From assembly GCA_016213785.1 (NCBI GenBank), contig JACQZQ010000101.1, forward strand, positions 1 to 64,000: 64,000 nt of DNA, read 5' to 3'. Numbering within the stretch: position 1 is the stretch's first letter; each line of letters begins with the position of its first letter. The notes below the pieces were generated by a model. That model made no database searches. It was not told where the DNA came from and was given only the letters and a program-made list of their open reading frames with translations. The stretch is from Acidobacteriota bacterium (lineage in GTDB: Bacteria; Acidobacteriota; Blastocatellia; Chloracidobacteriales; JADJPF01). Positions 9,701-17,286 of the stretch are shown piece after piece. A program made the position numbers and the translations under genes.

Positions 9701-10009
9701 TCACAGCTTTTAGTTATAAGTGCTGGTGGAACAACTATGGGAAAAAATATTCGCTCAGAAGGCTTTTATGCTTTAACTCGGGGCTTAATTCATTCTGGTA
9801 CAAAACAAACTCTTTTAAGTCTTTGGACAATAAAAGATGAATCTAGGGTTGAACTAATGAGCCGATTTTATCAAGGACTAGCAAAAAACTTACAACCTGC
9901 TCAAGCCTTGCGAGCCGCACAAATAGCGATTTGGGAGCAAAAACGTTGGCAAGCTCCTTACTATTGGGCACCATTTGTTATAGTTGGAAATACCAAAAAT
10001 GATAAATAA
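6758..10009 (+). CDS. Secreted/anchored TPR protein with degenerate CHAT domain
   Basis: A 1083-residue protein. A hydrophobic segment about residues 18-38 is a signal peptide or anchor. Residues about 45-145 resemble a PPC-type beta domain (PNKPVDRIL ... EGDYKIRLIG). About 160-520 are at least eight tetratricopeptide repeats, then a helical linker and a C-terminal CHAT (caspase HetF-associated) domain ending YYWAPFVIVG. In the CHAT core, the usual HFATHG reads HLSSYA (Y941 at the histidine position) and the usual SACxT reads SAGGT (G990 at the cysteine position). It should therefore lack caspase-like proteolysis and act as a scaffold or binding module. The C-terminal ...SLWTIKDES... and RFYQGLAKNL signatures are otherwise well preserved. 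Confidence 0.9.
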   Translation: MAATLSLVKSKTLSKNYHYLIFSIAIILILIFSSNSYANTQDSKVLEPNKPVDRILSNKEPHIYSIPLKKQDFLVLTVDQLGIDIIVEVIDPNGQKLDEVSDNSKGQEALVMIADMEGDYKIRLIGVEDKSLSVPTIGHYIVKIQEQRPSTKQDRALLQGRELEVLAEIAFSQGIREKFLEAIKNYEQALELFQIAENKKEQAKALRGLALCYYSLNENLKSIDYYEKSLAIWKELGEQYSVATTLLAIGGVYYVIDDFQTALNYYEQSLPLWIEVKNRYGEGYTLAAIGNAKVSTGDYFKAIECYYQAIVAYQAINEINAEASARFSLSNAFYLLGQYDESLNNYQQTLDTFRSTGDKEAEANTLASMGLVYAALEKKDDALDSYNKAIEKYKEKNIVVAEAFTRLGISSVYLFAKEFDKAIDQGNQSLDIFLKYNDKRGEAIALSNIGLVQFNAGEKEKAKENYQKSLDIFRSLGYRSGEAAMLYGLASVARDTANLAEAKTKIEAALKIVDSPTLKITEQEIREFNFTTLRSYFDLYIDVLMQLSKTNPNMGYQKQAFQVNERARNRFLQDILTNIRPTINDVSPQLIAQERKVNQLIRNKIRSQMKLLSADYSPQQLGNITRDLEKFSAEYEQIQKEIKQKAPIYGQLVYPDPIALNETQKLLDKDTILLEYWLGDQHSYLWVITPNKVESFELSKKAEIEDLARKFHLCLSARNSRIKYEQSKPVNQRPAVAEADPLVEELSNTLSQILLKPIADKLGKSKLLIVGEGALHFIPFAALVDPVDETKKVPLLIAHEINILPSAHSLTLLNSSTSKTKLSELKVALFADPILSVDDERLQGKGKKSRQENAVATDILKSLKDPARLSVELAYRAADDTDVFNNSYRIPRLPLSDLETKQITTTLGKEKIKQTLGDAFNRVSTFNPEHSDYQVTHLSSYALINSKNPAISGIALSLFDNDAKEQDNFLKLKDLYNLPFTSQLLVISAGGTTMGKNIRSEGFYALTRGLIHSGTKQTLLSLWTIKDESRVELMSRFYQGLAKNLQPAQALRAAQIAIWEQKRWQAPYYWAPFVIVGNTKNDK

Positions 10010-10027
10010 GTAAGAAAACGTCTTAAG

Positions 10028-10099
10028 AAATCTCTTAAATCTCTTAAATCTCTTAAATCTCTTAAATCTCTTAAATCTCTTAAATCTCTTAAATCTCTA
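10028..10099. repeat. 9-bp tandem repeat (about 8 copies)
   Basis: The unit aaatctctt is repeated about eight times without interruption in the gap between the TPR-CHAT gene and the S41 protease. The preceding ttaagaaat and following aatctctaag look like decayed edges. It is a typical slippage-prone minisatellite and a potential strain-typing locus. No stem-loop forms. Confidence 0.9.
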
Positions 10100-10276
10100 A
10101 GCATAAAAGGTTTTCTTAAACCGTTTATATAGCTTAAGAGCTTAAAACTTATAATCTGCTTACTGTTTAGACATAAGCAAAAATCTTCTTATCATCAGCA
10201 TAATTGATATGCTATAGTTCAAATGCTTTTTTGCTCACTTCGTCAAAATATGTTTCTAGCATTTCGTGAGGACTTG

Positions 10277-11899
10277 ATGAAAAAAACTAGATATTTTACT
10301 TTAATGATTTTTGCAATAATCCTATTTGGAACTTTAGCAGGTGGTTTTTATGGACGCAAAGTTCAAGCTACTCCCCCAGGAGCAGAACAAATTAGAGCAA
10401 CTGATATAGAAAGTAGTTTTACTGAAGCTCTTAACATAGTTGAAACACACTATGTAGATGAAATTAAGCATGAAAATCTTACTAAAGCTTCTATTCAAAA
10501 CATGCTCCGCACTTTAGATCCTCACTCTAATTACTTTGATAGTAAAGAGTTCCAAGAATTACAAAGCGAACAACATAGTCAGTTTTTTGGTATTGGAGTA
10601 ACAATTAATCGTCGTAATAATCGGGTATTTATTCTTTCTGCTATTAAAGGTACACCAGCAGAACAAGCAGGTTTGCGCTATGGAGACGCTATTCTAAAAG
10701 TAAATGATAAACCTGCTATAGAATGGTCAACTCAAGAAGTATTAGAACATGTTCGCGGGCCAAAAGGCGAACCTGTAGAAATTGAAGTAGAACGCGCAGG
10801 AGTCCCTAAACCTCTTACTTTTAAGATAGTTCGAGATGCCGTTCCTCTACCATCTATTCGCAACTCTTATATGATTAAACCTGGTGTAGGCTATATTGCT
10901 TTAGTAGGAGGCTTTAATCACACTACAGAAGATGAATTACTTCAAGCTATGGAAAGTCTTAAATCTCAAGGTATGAAATCTATGGTTTTAGACTTGCGTA
11001 ATAATCCAGGAGGTCTTCTTACTCAAGCAATTAAAGTGTCCAATGTGTTTTTACAAAAAGGGCAAAGCGTTGTTTCTGTTAAGGGTAGAGATAAAGCTAT
11101 AGAATCAAGAGTCTATGAAGCTACTAATTCTAACCCTGAAGATATCCCATTAGTTATTTTAATTAATCGTAGCACTGCTTCTGCTTCAGAAATTGTTGCT
11201 GGTGCAGTTCAAGACCATGATCGAGGCATAATTGTTGGTGATAGCAGTTTTGGTAAAGGTCTAGTCCAAACAGTTTTTAGACTGCCTTATGGCTCTGGAC
11301 TTACGCTTACTACAGCTAAATATTACACCCCTAGTGGGCGCTTAATTCAACGTGATTATTCAGGGCTATCATTCTACGAATATTACACTAGACATTTTAA
11401 GAAAGACGGAGCTAAAGAGCCTGTAGGCGAAAAACATCGAACCGACTCTGGCCGAGATGTTTATAGCGGTGGTGGTATTAAACCAGATGTAGAGGTTAAA
11501 CTATCTGAATTTACCACTATAAAAGCAAAATTATTTAATGCAACATTTGCTTTTGCTAGAGAACTTACTACAGGGCTTGTACCAGGACAATCACAATTTA
11601 AGATAAACCGTACAACCTTTAATCATAAGCTAACAGAAGATGAATATGTAATAAATGATAAGGTTGTGGCTGCCTTCCAAACTTTTATAGCAAATAAACC
11701 TGACTTTAAGGTAACTGATGCTCAACTTAATGAAAATTTAGATTATGTTAAACGTAGAATTCGAGAAGAAGTTGTTACTGCTGCTTATGGAACAGAAGTC
11801 GGGACTCAAGTGCTTTTAGAAGGCGATGAACAAACATTAAGAGCTATTAATGAACTTCCTAACGCTAAACAATTAGCAGAAGCTAGAAATAGAAAGTAA
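10277..11899 (+). CDS. C-terminal processing peptidase (S41 family) with PDZ domain
   Basis: A periplasmic serine protease of the CtpA/Prc type that trims C-termini of exported proteins. The ATG at 10277 is preferred over the upstream ATG at 10223: it has GAGGA 4 bases upstream and begins a clean signal anchor (KKTRYFTLMIFAIILFGTLA). Order in the 540-residue product: signal anchor 1-25, N-terminal helical region, PDZ about 80-170 (FFGIGVTI ... AEQAGLRYGDAILKVN), and S41 protease core with catalytic serine in RSTASASEIVAGA and lysine in SSFGKGLVQT. It is monocistronic, ending at a strong hairpin shared with pilT. Confidence 0.92.
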   Translation: MKKTRYFTLMIFAIILFGTLAGGFYGRKVQATPPGAEQIRATDIESSFTEALNIVETHYVDEIKHENLTKASIQNMLRTLDPHSNYFDSKEFQELQSEQHSQFFGIGVTINRRNNRVFILSAIKGTPAEQAGLRYGDAILKVNDKPAIEWSTQEVLEHVRGPKGEPVEIEVERAGVPKPLTFKIVRDAVPLPSIRNSYMIKPGVGYIALVGGFNHTTEDELLQAMESLKSQGMKSMVLDLRNNPGGLLTQAIKVSNVFLQKGQSVVSVKGRDKAIESRVYEATNSNPEDIPLVILINRSTASASEIVAGAVQDHDRGIIVGDSSFGKGLVQTVFRLPYGSGLTLTTAKYYTPSGRLIQRDYSGLSFYEYYTRHFKKDGAKEPVGEKHRTDSGRDVYSGGGIKPDVEVKLSEFTTIKAKLFNATFAFARELTTGLVPGQSQFKINRTTFNHKLTEDEYVINDKVVAAFQTFIANKPDFKVTDAQLNENLDYVKRRIREEVVTAAYGTEVGTQVLLEGDEQTLRAINELPNAKQLAEARNRK

Positions 11900-11925
11900 A
11901 AGTATTTATTTTTTAGAATATAGTT

Positions 11926-11966
11926 AAAGCCAATCTGACTTAAATTCTAAAAGTTAGATTGGCTTT
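11926..11966. terminator. Bidirectional terminator between S41 protease and pilT
   Basis: A 16-base near-perfect inverted repeat (aaagccaatctgactt / aagttagattggcttt) with a 9-base loop has A/T runs on both sides. It lies 26 bases after the protease stop and 45 bases before the convergent pilT stop. Confidence 0.85.
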
Positions 11967-12011
11967 TTAATTTATGTAGATAATAGATTGAAAAATAAAC
12001 AGTCCAAGTAA

Positions 12012-13091
12012 TTATGCACCTTCTAGGGTAAGTGCGCGTTCAAAGTCTCCAATGCTAGAAGCAGCAGCCTTAGCTACTTGAATACTTAATTTTCCTTCAT
12101 GGTAGAGTTGTAAAAGGTGTTGATCAAAACTTTGCATACCATAATGATCTCGGCCTCTTTCCATATGTGCATTAATTTCATTAGTCTTTTCTGGGTTTTT
12201 AATACAATCTTGAATTGCATGAGTTGTACGCATAATCTCTACTGCTGGAACTCGACCATTGCCGCTTTTATGAGGAAGTAAGCGTAGGGAAATAATTGCG
12301 CCTAGGTTTTCTGCAATACGATAACGTACAGAAGTATGTTCTTCTGCTGGATAAAAACTTAGTAAACGTCCTATAGTTTTTTGTACGTCTGTAGTATGAA
12401 TAGCGCTCATTACTAAATGACCTGTTTCTGCTGCACGTAGAGCAGTATCAAAAGTCTCTGCATCACGAATTTCCCCTACCATAACCACATCGGGGTCTTG
12501 ACGTAGTGCTGTTCTAAGAGCATCTCTAAAAGTGCGAGTATCTTCGCCTATTTCTCTTTGAGTAATTACAGCCTTTTGATTTTTATAAAGAAATTCTATT
12601 GGATCTTCTATAGTTACCACATGTACTTTACGATTACGGTTTATATGCTCAATCATTGCAGACATAGTAGTGGATTTACCATTTCCAGTTGCTCCAGTTA
12701 TTAAAACTAGTCCTCGGGTAAGATCTGCAATATCGGCTAGAGTAGGAGGTAGGCTTAAATTTTGAAATGTACGGGCTTCAATTGGAATTGCACGCAAAAC
12801 AACAGCAAAAGTACCTCGTTGTTTAAAGACATTAGCACGAAATCGTCCTGCACCTTCAATCCCATAAGAAATATCTCTCTCTACAAACTCATCATAATCG
12901 TGTAAGCGCTCATTTTTTAGTAAAATACGGGCTATAGATTCAGTGTCAGCAGAAGTCAAAACTTCATATTTTACATCCATTAGCGCCCCATTATAGCGAA
13001 ATAATGGTACACTTCCTGATTGAAAGTGAATGTCAGAAACACCACTCTTAACAGCCATAGTTAAAATTCTATCTAGAACTTTCTTTTCCAT
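12012..13091 (-). CDS. pilT: Type IV pilus retraction ATPase, PilT/PilU family
   Basis: A 359-residue hexameric secretion-type ATPase that would power pilus retraction. Visible: an N-terminal PAS-like domain, Walker A GATGNGKS at residues 133-140, the Asp box around IEDPIEFLY, Walker B region DPDVVMVGEIRDAETF, and the His box GHLVMSAIHT. The C-terminal end (FDQHLLQLYHEGKLS) lacks the AIRNLI motif of strict PilT and is closer to PilU, so which paralogue it is remains open. No pil structural genes are in the window. It is monocistronic between the shared terminator and the atpE terminator. Confidence 0.92.
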   Translation of the reverse strand: MEKKVLDRILTMAVKSGVSDIHFQSGSVPLFRYNGALMDVKYEVLTSADTESIARILLKNERLHDYDEFVERDISYGIEGAGRFRANVFKQRGTFAVVLRAIPIEARTFQNLSLPPTLADIADLTRGLVLITGATGNGKSTTMSAMIEHINRNRKVHVVTIEDPIEFLYKNQKAVITQREIGEDTRTFRDALRTALRQDPDVVMVGEIRDAETFDTALRAAETGHLVMSAIHTTDVQKTIGRLLSFYPAEEHTSVRYRIAENLGAIISLRLLPHKSGNGRVPAVEIMRTTHAIQDCIKNPEKTNEINAHMERGRDHYGMQSFDQHLLQLYHEGKLSIQVAKAAASSIGDFERALTLEGA

Positions 13092-13177
13092 GTGGCCTAG
13101 CCTTTCCTAAATATGGGGATTTTCCATTCTTTTGTGAAGATATTACTTTCGCATAATCGCTTTTTTCAATCAAGAGA

Positions 13178-13213
13178 AAAGCCAGCAATCTACTAAAAAG
13201 CAGCGCTGGCTTT
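13178..13213 (-). terminator. Terminator downstream of atpE
   Basis: Read on the minus strand, AAAGCCAGC ... GCTGGCTTT forms a 9-bp stem followed by TTCTCTT, 25 bases after the atpE stop. It separates the F0 genes from pilT. Confidence 0.65.
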
Positions 13214-13237
13214 ATTAAAAATTTTACTTGCCTGCAA

Positions 13238-13537
13238 TTAACCTTGTAATAGTACTGTTACGAAGGTTAAAAGGACTAGTGTTTCGATAAGGGCTAGACC
13301 AAGAATCATCATAGTAAAAATACGTGGGCCAGCACCTGGATTGCGTGCAGTACCTTCGCAAGCGGCTGCAATAGCTTTTCCGTCACCTAATGCACCACCA
13401 AATGCAGCAATAGCTACAGCTAAAGCACCTAGTTTTAGAGCAGGAGCAGCAGCACCATCACCTTGAGCTAGTGTTGTTCCTGCAACTGACATCATCATTA
13501 AAGCAACTGACAAAAGTCTAATAAGTTTAAATTTCAT
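13238..13537 (-). CDS. atpE: ATP synthase F0 subunit c with N-terminal signal-like extension
   Basis: A 99-residue proteolipid forming the rotor ring. Residues 1-24 look like a cleavable signal peptide ([24 protein letters not shown]). Helix 1 ([24 protein letters not shown]), the polar loop ARNPGAG and helix 2 follow. The ion-binding carboxylate is the Glu in [10 protein letters not shown]; the residue after it is Thr, and the helix-1 position facing it is Asp in GDG. Glu-Thr is compatible with Na+ binding, but GDG also occurs in proton-type rings, so the coupling ion is uncertain. A GAGGAG ribosome binding site is present. It is separated from atpB by 308 unusual bases. Confidence 0.93.
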   Translation of the reverse strand: MKFKLIRLLSVALMMMSVAGTTLAQGDGAAAPALKLGALAVAIAAFGGALGDGKAIAAACEGTARNPGAGPRIFTMMILGLALIETLVLLTFVTVLLQG

Positions 13538-13845
13538 CGTTTTCTCCTCTTGAATTGAGTGTTTGTAGGTTTAGATTAAGTAAAGATCAAAATTAGAGGC
13601 TAGGCTTTTCAGTTGCGGGTATGATTACGCTTTCAACACCCGGTAAACACTTGACACCGTACAGCAAGGCTCCAGACAGTGCGAAATAAAGCTAAATTTA
13701 TAAAATTGCAAGTCTGAAAAACTTTACCTCAAAGAACAAATATAAAAAGCCACAATATAGTAGATATAGAGCTATGTCTCTATATTAGAGCTATGTCTCT
13801 ATATTAGAGCTATGTCTCTATAGTTAAGTATAAATATAAAAATCA
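13538..13845. other. Gap between atpB and atpE: GC-richer islet plus hairpin repeats
   Basis: About 13,590-13,690 is clearly richer in G+C than its surroundings. On the minus strand it contains an inverted repeat CGGGT...ACCCG and a frame of about 32 codons with no ATG start. Upstream of it (13,765-13,822) are three tandem 19-bp hairpin units. An mRNA leader or processing region for atpE is possible; no gene is supported. Confidence 0.4.
13765..13822. repeat. Three tandem 19-bp hairpin units
   Basis: The unit tagagctatgtctctatat is repeated three times. Each copy contains TATAGAG / CTCTATA around a 6-base loop, so each can fold on its own. It lies just after the atpB stop on the minus strand, inside the F0 transcript. 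Confidence 0.85.
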
Positions 13846-14706
13846 TTAGTGTGCTTTTGCGTGGTGATCGCCATGATCATCGTGGTGATCGTCGTGTGGT
13901 ACTGTTTCACTTAAGTAAACACAAGAAAGCACTACAAATATAAATGTCTGTACAAATGATACAAAGACAGCTAAAACAAGTAAGCCTGATGGTAGTAATA
14001 TTGGAACAAGACCACCAACAATATCTGCTATCTGTTCATCAGCATAAATATTAACAAAAAGCCTTAGTCCTAAAGTAAAGGGACGAAAAGCATTACTAAT
14101 TATTTCTACTACAAAGATAAGCATTGCAAAGGCAATTAAAAAGCCTTTTAGCAGGTCTGGGCCACCCATAAAGTGTTTTAAGTAACCTACACCTTGTTGC
14201 ATAAAGCCTCTAGAAATATAATATAGAAAAGATACTATACCTAGTGCCCAAGTAACGTTAGTACTAGCAGTAGCGGCTTTTAGTCCTGGAATAATACCCA
14301 TTAAATTTGAGATAAGAATAAAAATAGCAAAAGAGCCTATAACTGCTAAGTAGCGACGACCATAAGGATTTCCAACTATTTGATCTAATAGATCTCTTAC
14401 TTGTAAAACAATACCTTCTACAATTTGTTGGCGGTTTGATGGATTATCTACTGAAAGTTTGCCCCGAAATAAGTAAAGCCCTACAGTACAAAGTAGTACA
14501 GAAATAACCACTAGTGTAATATGTTCTGGAATAGCATTATGTGGATCGCCTTGCCAGTTAGGGTTAATATTTTTCATTATTGCTTCTTGGATAGGATAAA
14601 CAACAGGGCCAAGTATATGATTAACTTGCTCTGCAATCCAAACTACATGATGGCCGCCTTTATCTTCTTTAGCTGCTTCTTCTGCCCAAAAAAACATTGT
14701 TAGCAT
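13846..14706 (-). CDS. atpB: ATP synthase F0 subunit a
   Basis: A stator subunit forming the half-channels next to the c-ring. The frame extends to a TTG at 14712, but ATG at 14706 has AGGA at good distance and is preferred, giving 286 residues. Five to six membrane helices are visible, and the essential arginine lies in FTLGLRLFVNIYADE. The C-terminus carries an unusual histidine/aspartate-rich tail (DDHHDDHGDHHAKAH), possibly cytoplasmic metal binding or just a soluble tail. It is preceded by atpI (60-base gap) and followed by atpE. Genes for subunits b, delta, alpha, beta, gamma and epsilon are not in the window, so the atp genes are split. Confidence 0.93.
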   Translation of the reverse strand: MLTMFFWAEEAAKEDKGGHHVVWIAEQVNHILGPVVYPIQEAIMKNINPNWQGDPHNAIPEHITLVVISVLLCTVGLYLFRGKLSVDNPSNRQQIVEGIVLQVRDLLDQIVGNPYGRRYLAVIGSFAIFILISNLMGIIPGLKAATASTNVTWALGIVSFLYYISRGFMQQGVGYLKHFMGGPDLLKGFLIAFAMLIFVVEIISNAFRPFTLGLRLFVNIYADEQIADIVGGLVPILLPSGLLVLAVFVSFVQTFIFVVLSCVYLSETVPHDDHHDDHGDHHAKAH

Positions 14707-14766
14707 TAACAAGTCCTTTCATTTACTAATATAATAAAAGCTTAAAAAATCTATCATAGAGAGCTA

Positions 14767-15213
14767 TTATTTTTGAAATAGCACTGAGCTAATTTGTGTT
14801 ATTGCTTCAAGCATTACTGCACCAACAAAAGAAAGTAACCCTATAGTAATACCAAGAGTTAGCTCTCTGCCACTTAGACTAGCGGAGGTTAAAAGAGTAA
14901 GGAAAATAAGTAGCCATCTAAAAATAAACCTACGAACTGCTCCTAGCCCTTTAGGTGCTTCTTGGCCTTGAGTTACATCTAGTAGAATGCTCTTTAAGCT
15001 GCTATATAACCAACGGTAATTAATATAAGAAAGTATTGTCCCAATAGTGACACCAAAAGCAAACCGTTTGGTTCCAAATAAAAATGCAAATAGCACAAAC
15101 AAAATAATTGAAATAATAATGTTTTTCTCAAGTCTCTTCTCAACTGCTTGAGGTGCAGTTAAGATTGATTCTATATTGTTTTCTTCAGTATTATCTTTAG
15201 ACACAGTAGACAT
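14767..15213 (-). CDS. atpI: ATP synthase subunit I-like membrane protein
   Basis: A 148-residue protein with a charged N-terminal 30 residues and four predicted membrane helices (about 30-50, 52-70, 92-112, 118-138). Position directly before atpB and the four-helix layout match the AtpI/Unc-I family, which assists c-ring assembly and may transport Mg2+. Sequence conservation in this family is low, so the call rests largely on gene order. It is probably the first gene of the atpI-atpB-atpE transcript and is divergent from rplM. Confidence 0.75.
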   Translation of the reverse strand: MSTVSKDNTEENNIESILTAPQAVEKRLEKNIIISIILFVLFAFLFGTKRFAFGVTIGTILSYINYRWLYSSLKSILLDVTQGQEAPKGLGAVRRFIFRWLLIFLTLLTSASLSGRELTLGITIGLLSFVGAVMLEAITQISSVLFQK

Positions 15214-15305
15214 AAAAAAACACTATTTTATATAAGCTGGCAATCATATAATGGATTTATCACCATTGTCTAGCCGTCTTTGGCAAAAAGACTGACAACT
15301 TATGC

Positions 15306-15334
15306 TTGACAGCAACCAGTATTTTTCTTATCCT
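15306..15334 (+). promoter_or_regulatory. Sigma-70-type promoter for rplM operon
   Basis: A perfect -35 hexamer TTGACA (15306-15311) is followed after exactly 17 bases by TATCCT (15329-15334). It sits about 40 bases before the rplM start. A second TATAAT at 15247-15252 upstream lacks a good -35. Confidence 0.7.
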
Positions 15335-15377
15335 TTCCGTTCGTCCCTTTACGTCCTTTTGGAGATTTTTCAAGCTT

Positions 15378-15848
15378 ATGTCAACACTTTCAACAAATTT
15401 CCCAAGCGGGAAAAACTTAGAAGCTTCACGCAAGTGGTATGTAGTTGATGCAACTGGATTAACAGTTGGTCGATTAGCATCAAATGTAGCAATGATTTTA
15501 ATGGGAAAAAATAAACCTAGTTATACTCCATTTTTAGATACTGGAGACCATGTAATCATTGTAAATTCAGAAAAAGTTATTTTTTCTGGTGATAAATGGC
15601 AAGACAAACTCTATCGCCATCATACGGGCTGGCCTGGCGGCTTAAAGCAAATTTCAGCAAAAGATCTTTTTGCAAAACACCCTGAGCGAATCTTAGAATA
15701 CGCAGTTGCAGGAATGTTACCCAAAAACAAACTAGGTCGTGCAATGGTTAAGAAATTATGTGTTTATGTTGGCCCAGATCATCCACATCAGGCACAAAAA
15801 CCCGAAAAGTTAGCAGTAAAAATGCAAGCACCTCGTCGTCGCGCCTAG
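15378..15848 (+). CDS. rplM: 50S ribosomal protein L13
   Basis: A 156-residue large-subunit protein. ATG at 15378 is chosen over the frame opening at 15306, because that upstream part coincides with the promoter and does not resemble L13. Family landmarks: [18 protein letters not shown] near the start, [17 protein letters not shown], the [11 protein letters not shown] loop, [13 protein letters not shown], and [11 protein letters not shown] at the end. A GGAG lies about 13 bases upstream, somewhat far. The ribosome binding site, rather than the protein, is the weak point of this start. rpsI follows after 50 bases, as in most bacteria. Confidence 0.96.
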   Translation: MSTLSTNFPSGKNLEASRKWYVVDATGLTVGRLASNVAMILMGKNKPSYTPFLDTGDHVIIVNSEKVIFSGDKWQDKLYRHHTGWPGGLKQISAKDLFAKHPERILEYAVAGMLPKNKLGRAMVKKLCVYVGPDHPHQAQKPEKLAVKMQAPRRRA

Positions 15849-15898
15849 AGTTTATTTAATAAAATAAATACTGTAAAAAGTATAATGAGGAGAAAAAA

Positions 15899-16294
15899 GT
15901 GGCAGAAACTGTACAAAACTACGGTACAGGCCGACGTAAAACCGCAGTTGCGCGAGTTTTTATTCGTCCTGGTCAAGGTAATATTACCGTTAATAAAAGA
16001 TCCTTAGAAAGCTATTTCCCAAACGAAACACATAGAATGATTATTTGTCAGCCACTAGCTTTAACTGATACAAATGGTAAATTTGATATTCTAGTTAATG
16101 TTCATGGTGGAGGGGTTTCTGGTCAAGCAGGTGCAGTGCGTCATGGCATAACTCGCGCTCTTATGGATTTTAATTTGGAACTTCGCCGTAAGCTTAAAAA
16201 AGCTGGCTTTGTTACTAGAGATCCACGTGTTAAAGAGCGTAAGAAATATGGACAAAAAGGCGCTCGTAAACGCTTCCAATTCTCAAAACGCTAA
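15899..16294 (+). CDS. rpsI: 30S ribosomal protein S9
   Basis: A 131-residue small-subunit protein whose C-terminal tail reaches the P-site tRNA. The start is GTG, fixed by GAGGAG 6 bases upstream. Landmarks are [18 protein letters not shown] near the N-terminus, [21 protein letters not shown] in the middle, and the very basic end [16 protein letters not shown], with the invariant terminal Lys-Arg. It is co-transcribed with rplM. A structured spacer separates it from rpsB. Confidence 0.97.
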   Translation: MAETVQNYGTGRRKTAVARVFIRPGQGNITVNKRSLESYFPNETHRMIICQPLALTDTNGKFDILVNVHGGGVSGQAGAVRHGITRALMDFNLELRRKLKKAGFVTRDPRVKERKKYGQKGARKRFQFSKR

Positions 16295-16312
16295 AAATTT
16301 TTTATCTCACTG

Positions 16313-16399
16313 GCTACAAGCGCGAGTTGCCATTTTTATATGGTGTTGCTGGGCTTGTAGCTTTAGGCTTAAACTCGCAAACCTATTAGGAGGGCAACT
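16313..16399 (+). promoter_or_regulatory. Putative rpsB leader with competing stems
   Basis: Three pairings cover the rpsI-rpsB spacer: GCTACAAG (16313-16320) with CTTGTAGC (16354-16361); GCGAGTT (16322-16328) with AACTCGC (16372-16378); and AGTTGCC (16325-16331) with GGCAACT (16393-16399). The last would bury the stretch between the AGGAGG site and the TTG start. Stems two and three are mutually exclusive. This fits an S2-responsive autoregulatory leader, known in principle for rpsB in other bacteria; the structure here is my own reading. Confidence 0.45.
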
Positions 16400-17241
16400 T
16401 GTCTGTTGGAGTAACTATGAAAGAGTTGCTTGAAGCTGGTGTACATTTTGGTCATCAGGTCAGGCGATGGAATCCAAAGATGAAAGACTATATCTTTGGT
16501 GAACGTAATGGAATTTATATTATTGATCTACAAAAAACTCAACGCCTCTTTAAAGAAGCTGTAAAGTTTGTTACACAAGCTGCGTCAGAGGGTAAAACTT
16601 TTCTTCTTGTTGGTACAAAACGCCAAGCCCAAGAAGCAATTGCCGAAGAAGCTCTTCGCTGTGAACAATACTATGTTAATCAACGCTGGTTAGGCGGGCT
16701 TTTAACAAACTTCCAAACTATCCAACGCTCAATTAGACGACTAAAAGACCTTGAATCAATGGAAACAGATGGTCGCTTTGATGCTTTACCAAAAAAAGAG
16801 GTTATTCAATTAAAGCGCGAACGTGATGCCTTGGAAAAGAATTTAGCTGGAATTAAAAATATGGCTAAACTTCCCGATGTCATATTTATTATTGATTCTA
16901 AAAAAGAAGAAATAGCTGTTCGTGAAGCTAATAGATTAGGTATTCCTATTGTAGCTATAGTTGATACTAACTGTGATCCAGATGGTATTGATTATGTTAT
17001 TCCTGGTAATGATGATGCCTTAAGAGCAGTAAGACTTTTTACTTCAAAGATTGCTGATTCAGTTATTGAAGGTCGGCAAATGGGTATAGGTAAAGAAGAG
17101 CCAACAGAAGTTGCCGTTGCTGCTGCAACTGCTTCAGGTAGATCAAATAGTCAATCTGTTTCTATTCAACAAATTGAAGCCCGCTATTTAGGCGAAGATG
17201 CTGAAGATGAAGATGTTAGCGAACAAGAGGATAATAAATAG
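16399..17241 (+). CDS. rpsB: 30S ribosomal protein S2
   Basis: A 280-residue small-subunit protein. The start is TTG, supported by an ideal AGGAGG 6 bases upstream. It gives [20 protein letters not shown], the expected S2 N-terminus; the internal ATG would remove the beginning and lacks a site. Further landmarks are [31 protein letters not shown] and [25 protein letters not shown]. The C-terminal 40 residues are acidic and probably disordered ([13 protein letters not shown]). tsf follows at 45 bases, the classic S2-EF-Ts pair. Expression is probably controlled by the folded spacer before it. Confidence 0.97.
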   Translation: MSVGVTMKELLEAGVHFGHQVRRWNPKMKDYIFGERNGIYIIDLQKTQRLFKEAVKFVTQAASEGKTFLLVGTKRQAQEAIAEEALRCEQYYVNQRWLGGLLTNFQTIQRSIRRLKDLESMETDGRFDALPKKEVIQLKRERDALEKNLAGIKNMAKLPDVIFIIDSKKEEIAVREANRLGIPIVAIVDTNCDPDGIDYVIPGNDDALRAVRLFTSKIADSVIEGRQMGIGKEEPTEVAVAAATASGRSNSQSVSIQQIEARYLGEDAEDEDVSEQEDNK

Positions 17242-17286
17242 ATTATTTTGTTAACTAGAGTTTAGTTAAAATTTTGGAGGTCTTAA

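Noticed and set aside
10223-10276. Longer N-terminus for the S41 protease
   Set aside because: The ATG at 10277 has a proper GAGGA site and starts a clean signal anchor; the extra 18 residues would disrupt export.
13590-13690. Small gene upstream of atpE on the minus strand
   Set aside because: The 32-codon frame has no ATG/GTG start or ribosome site and is bounded by a stop; composition alone is not enough.
15306-15377. Longer N-terminus for L13
   Set aside because: The added 24 residues coincide with a TTGACA promoter and do not match L13.
16209-16433. Plus-strand frame between rpsI and rpsB
   Set aside because: Out of frame with both ribosomal genes and covers the structured leader; no family resemblance.
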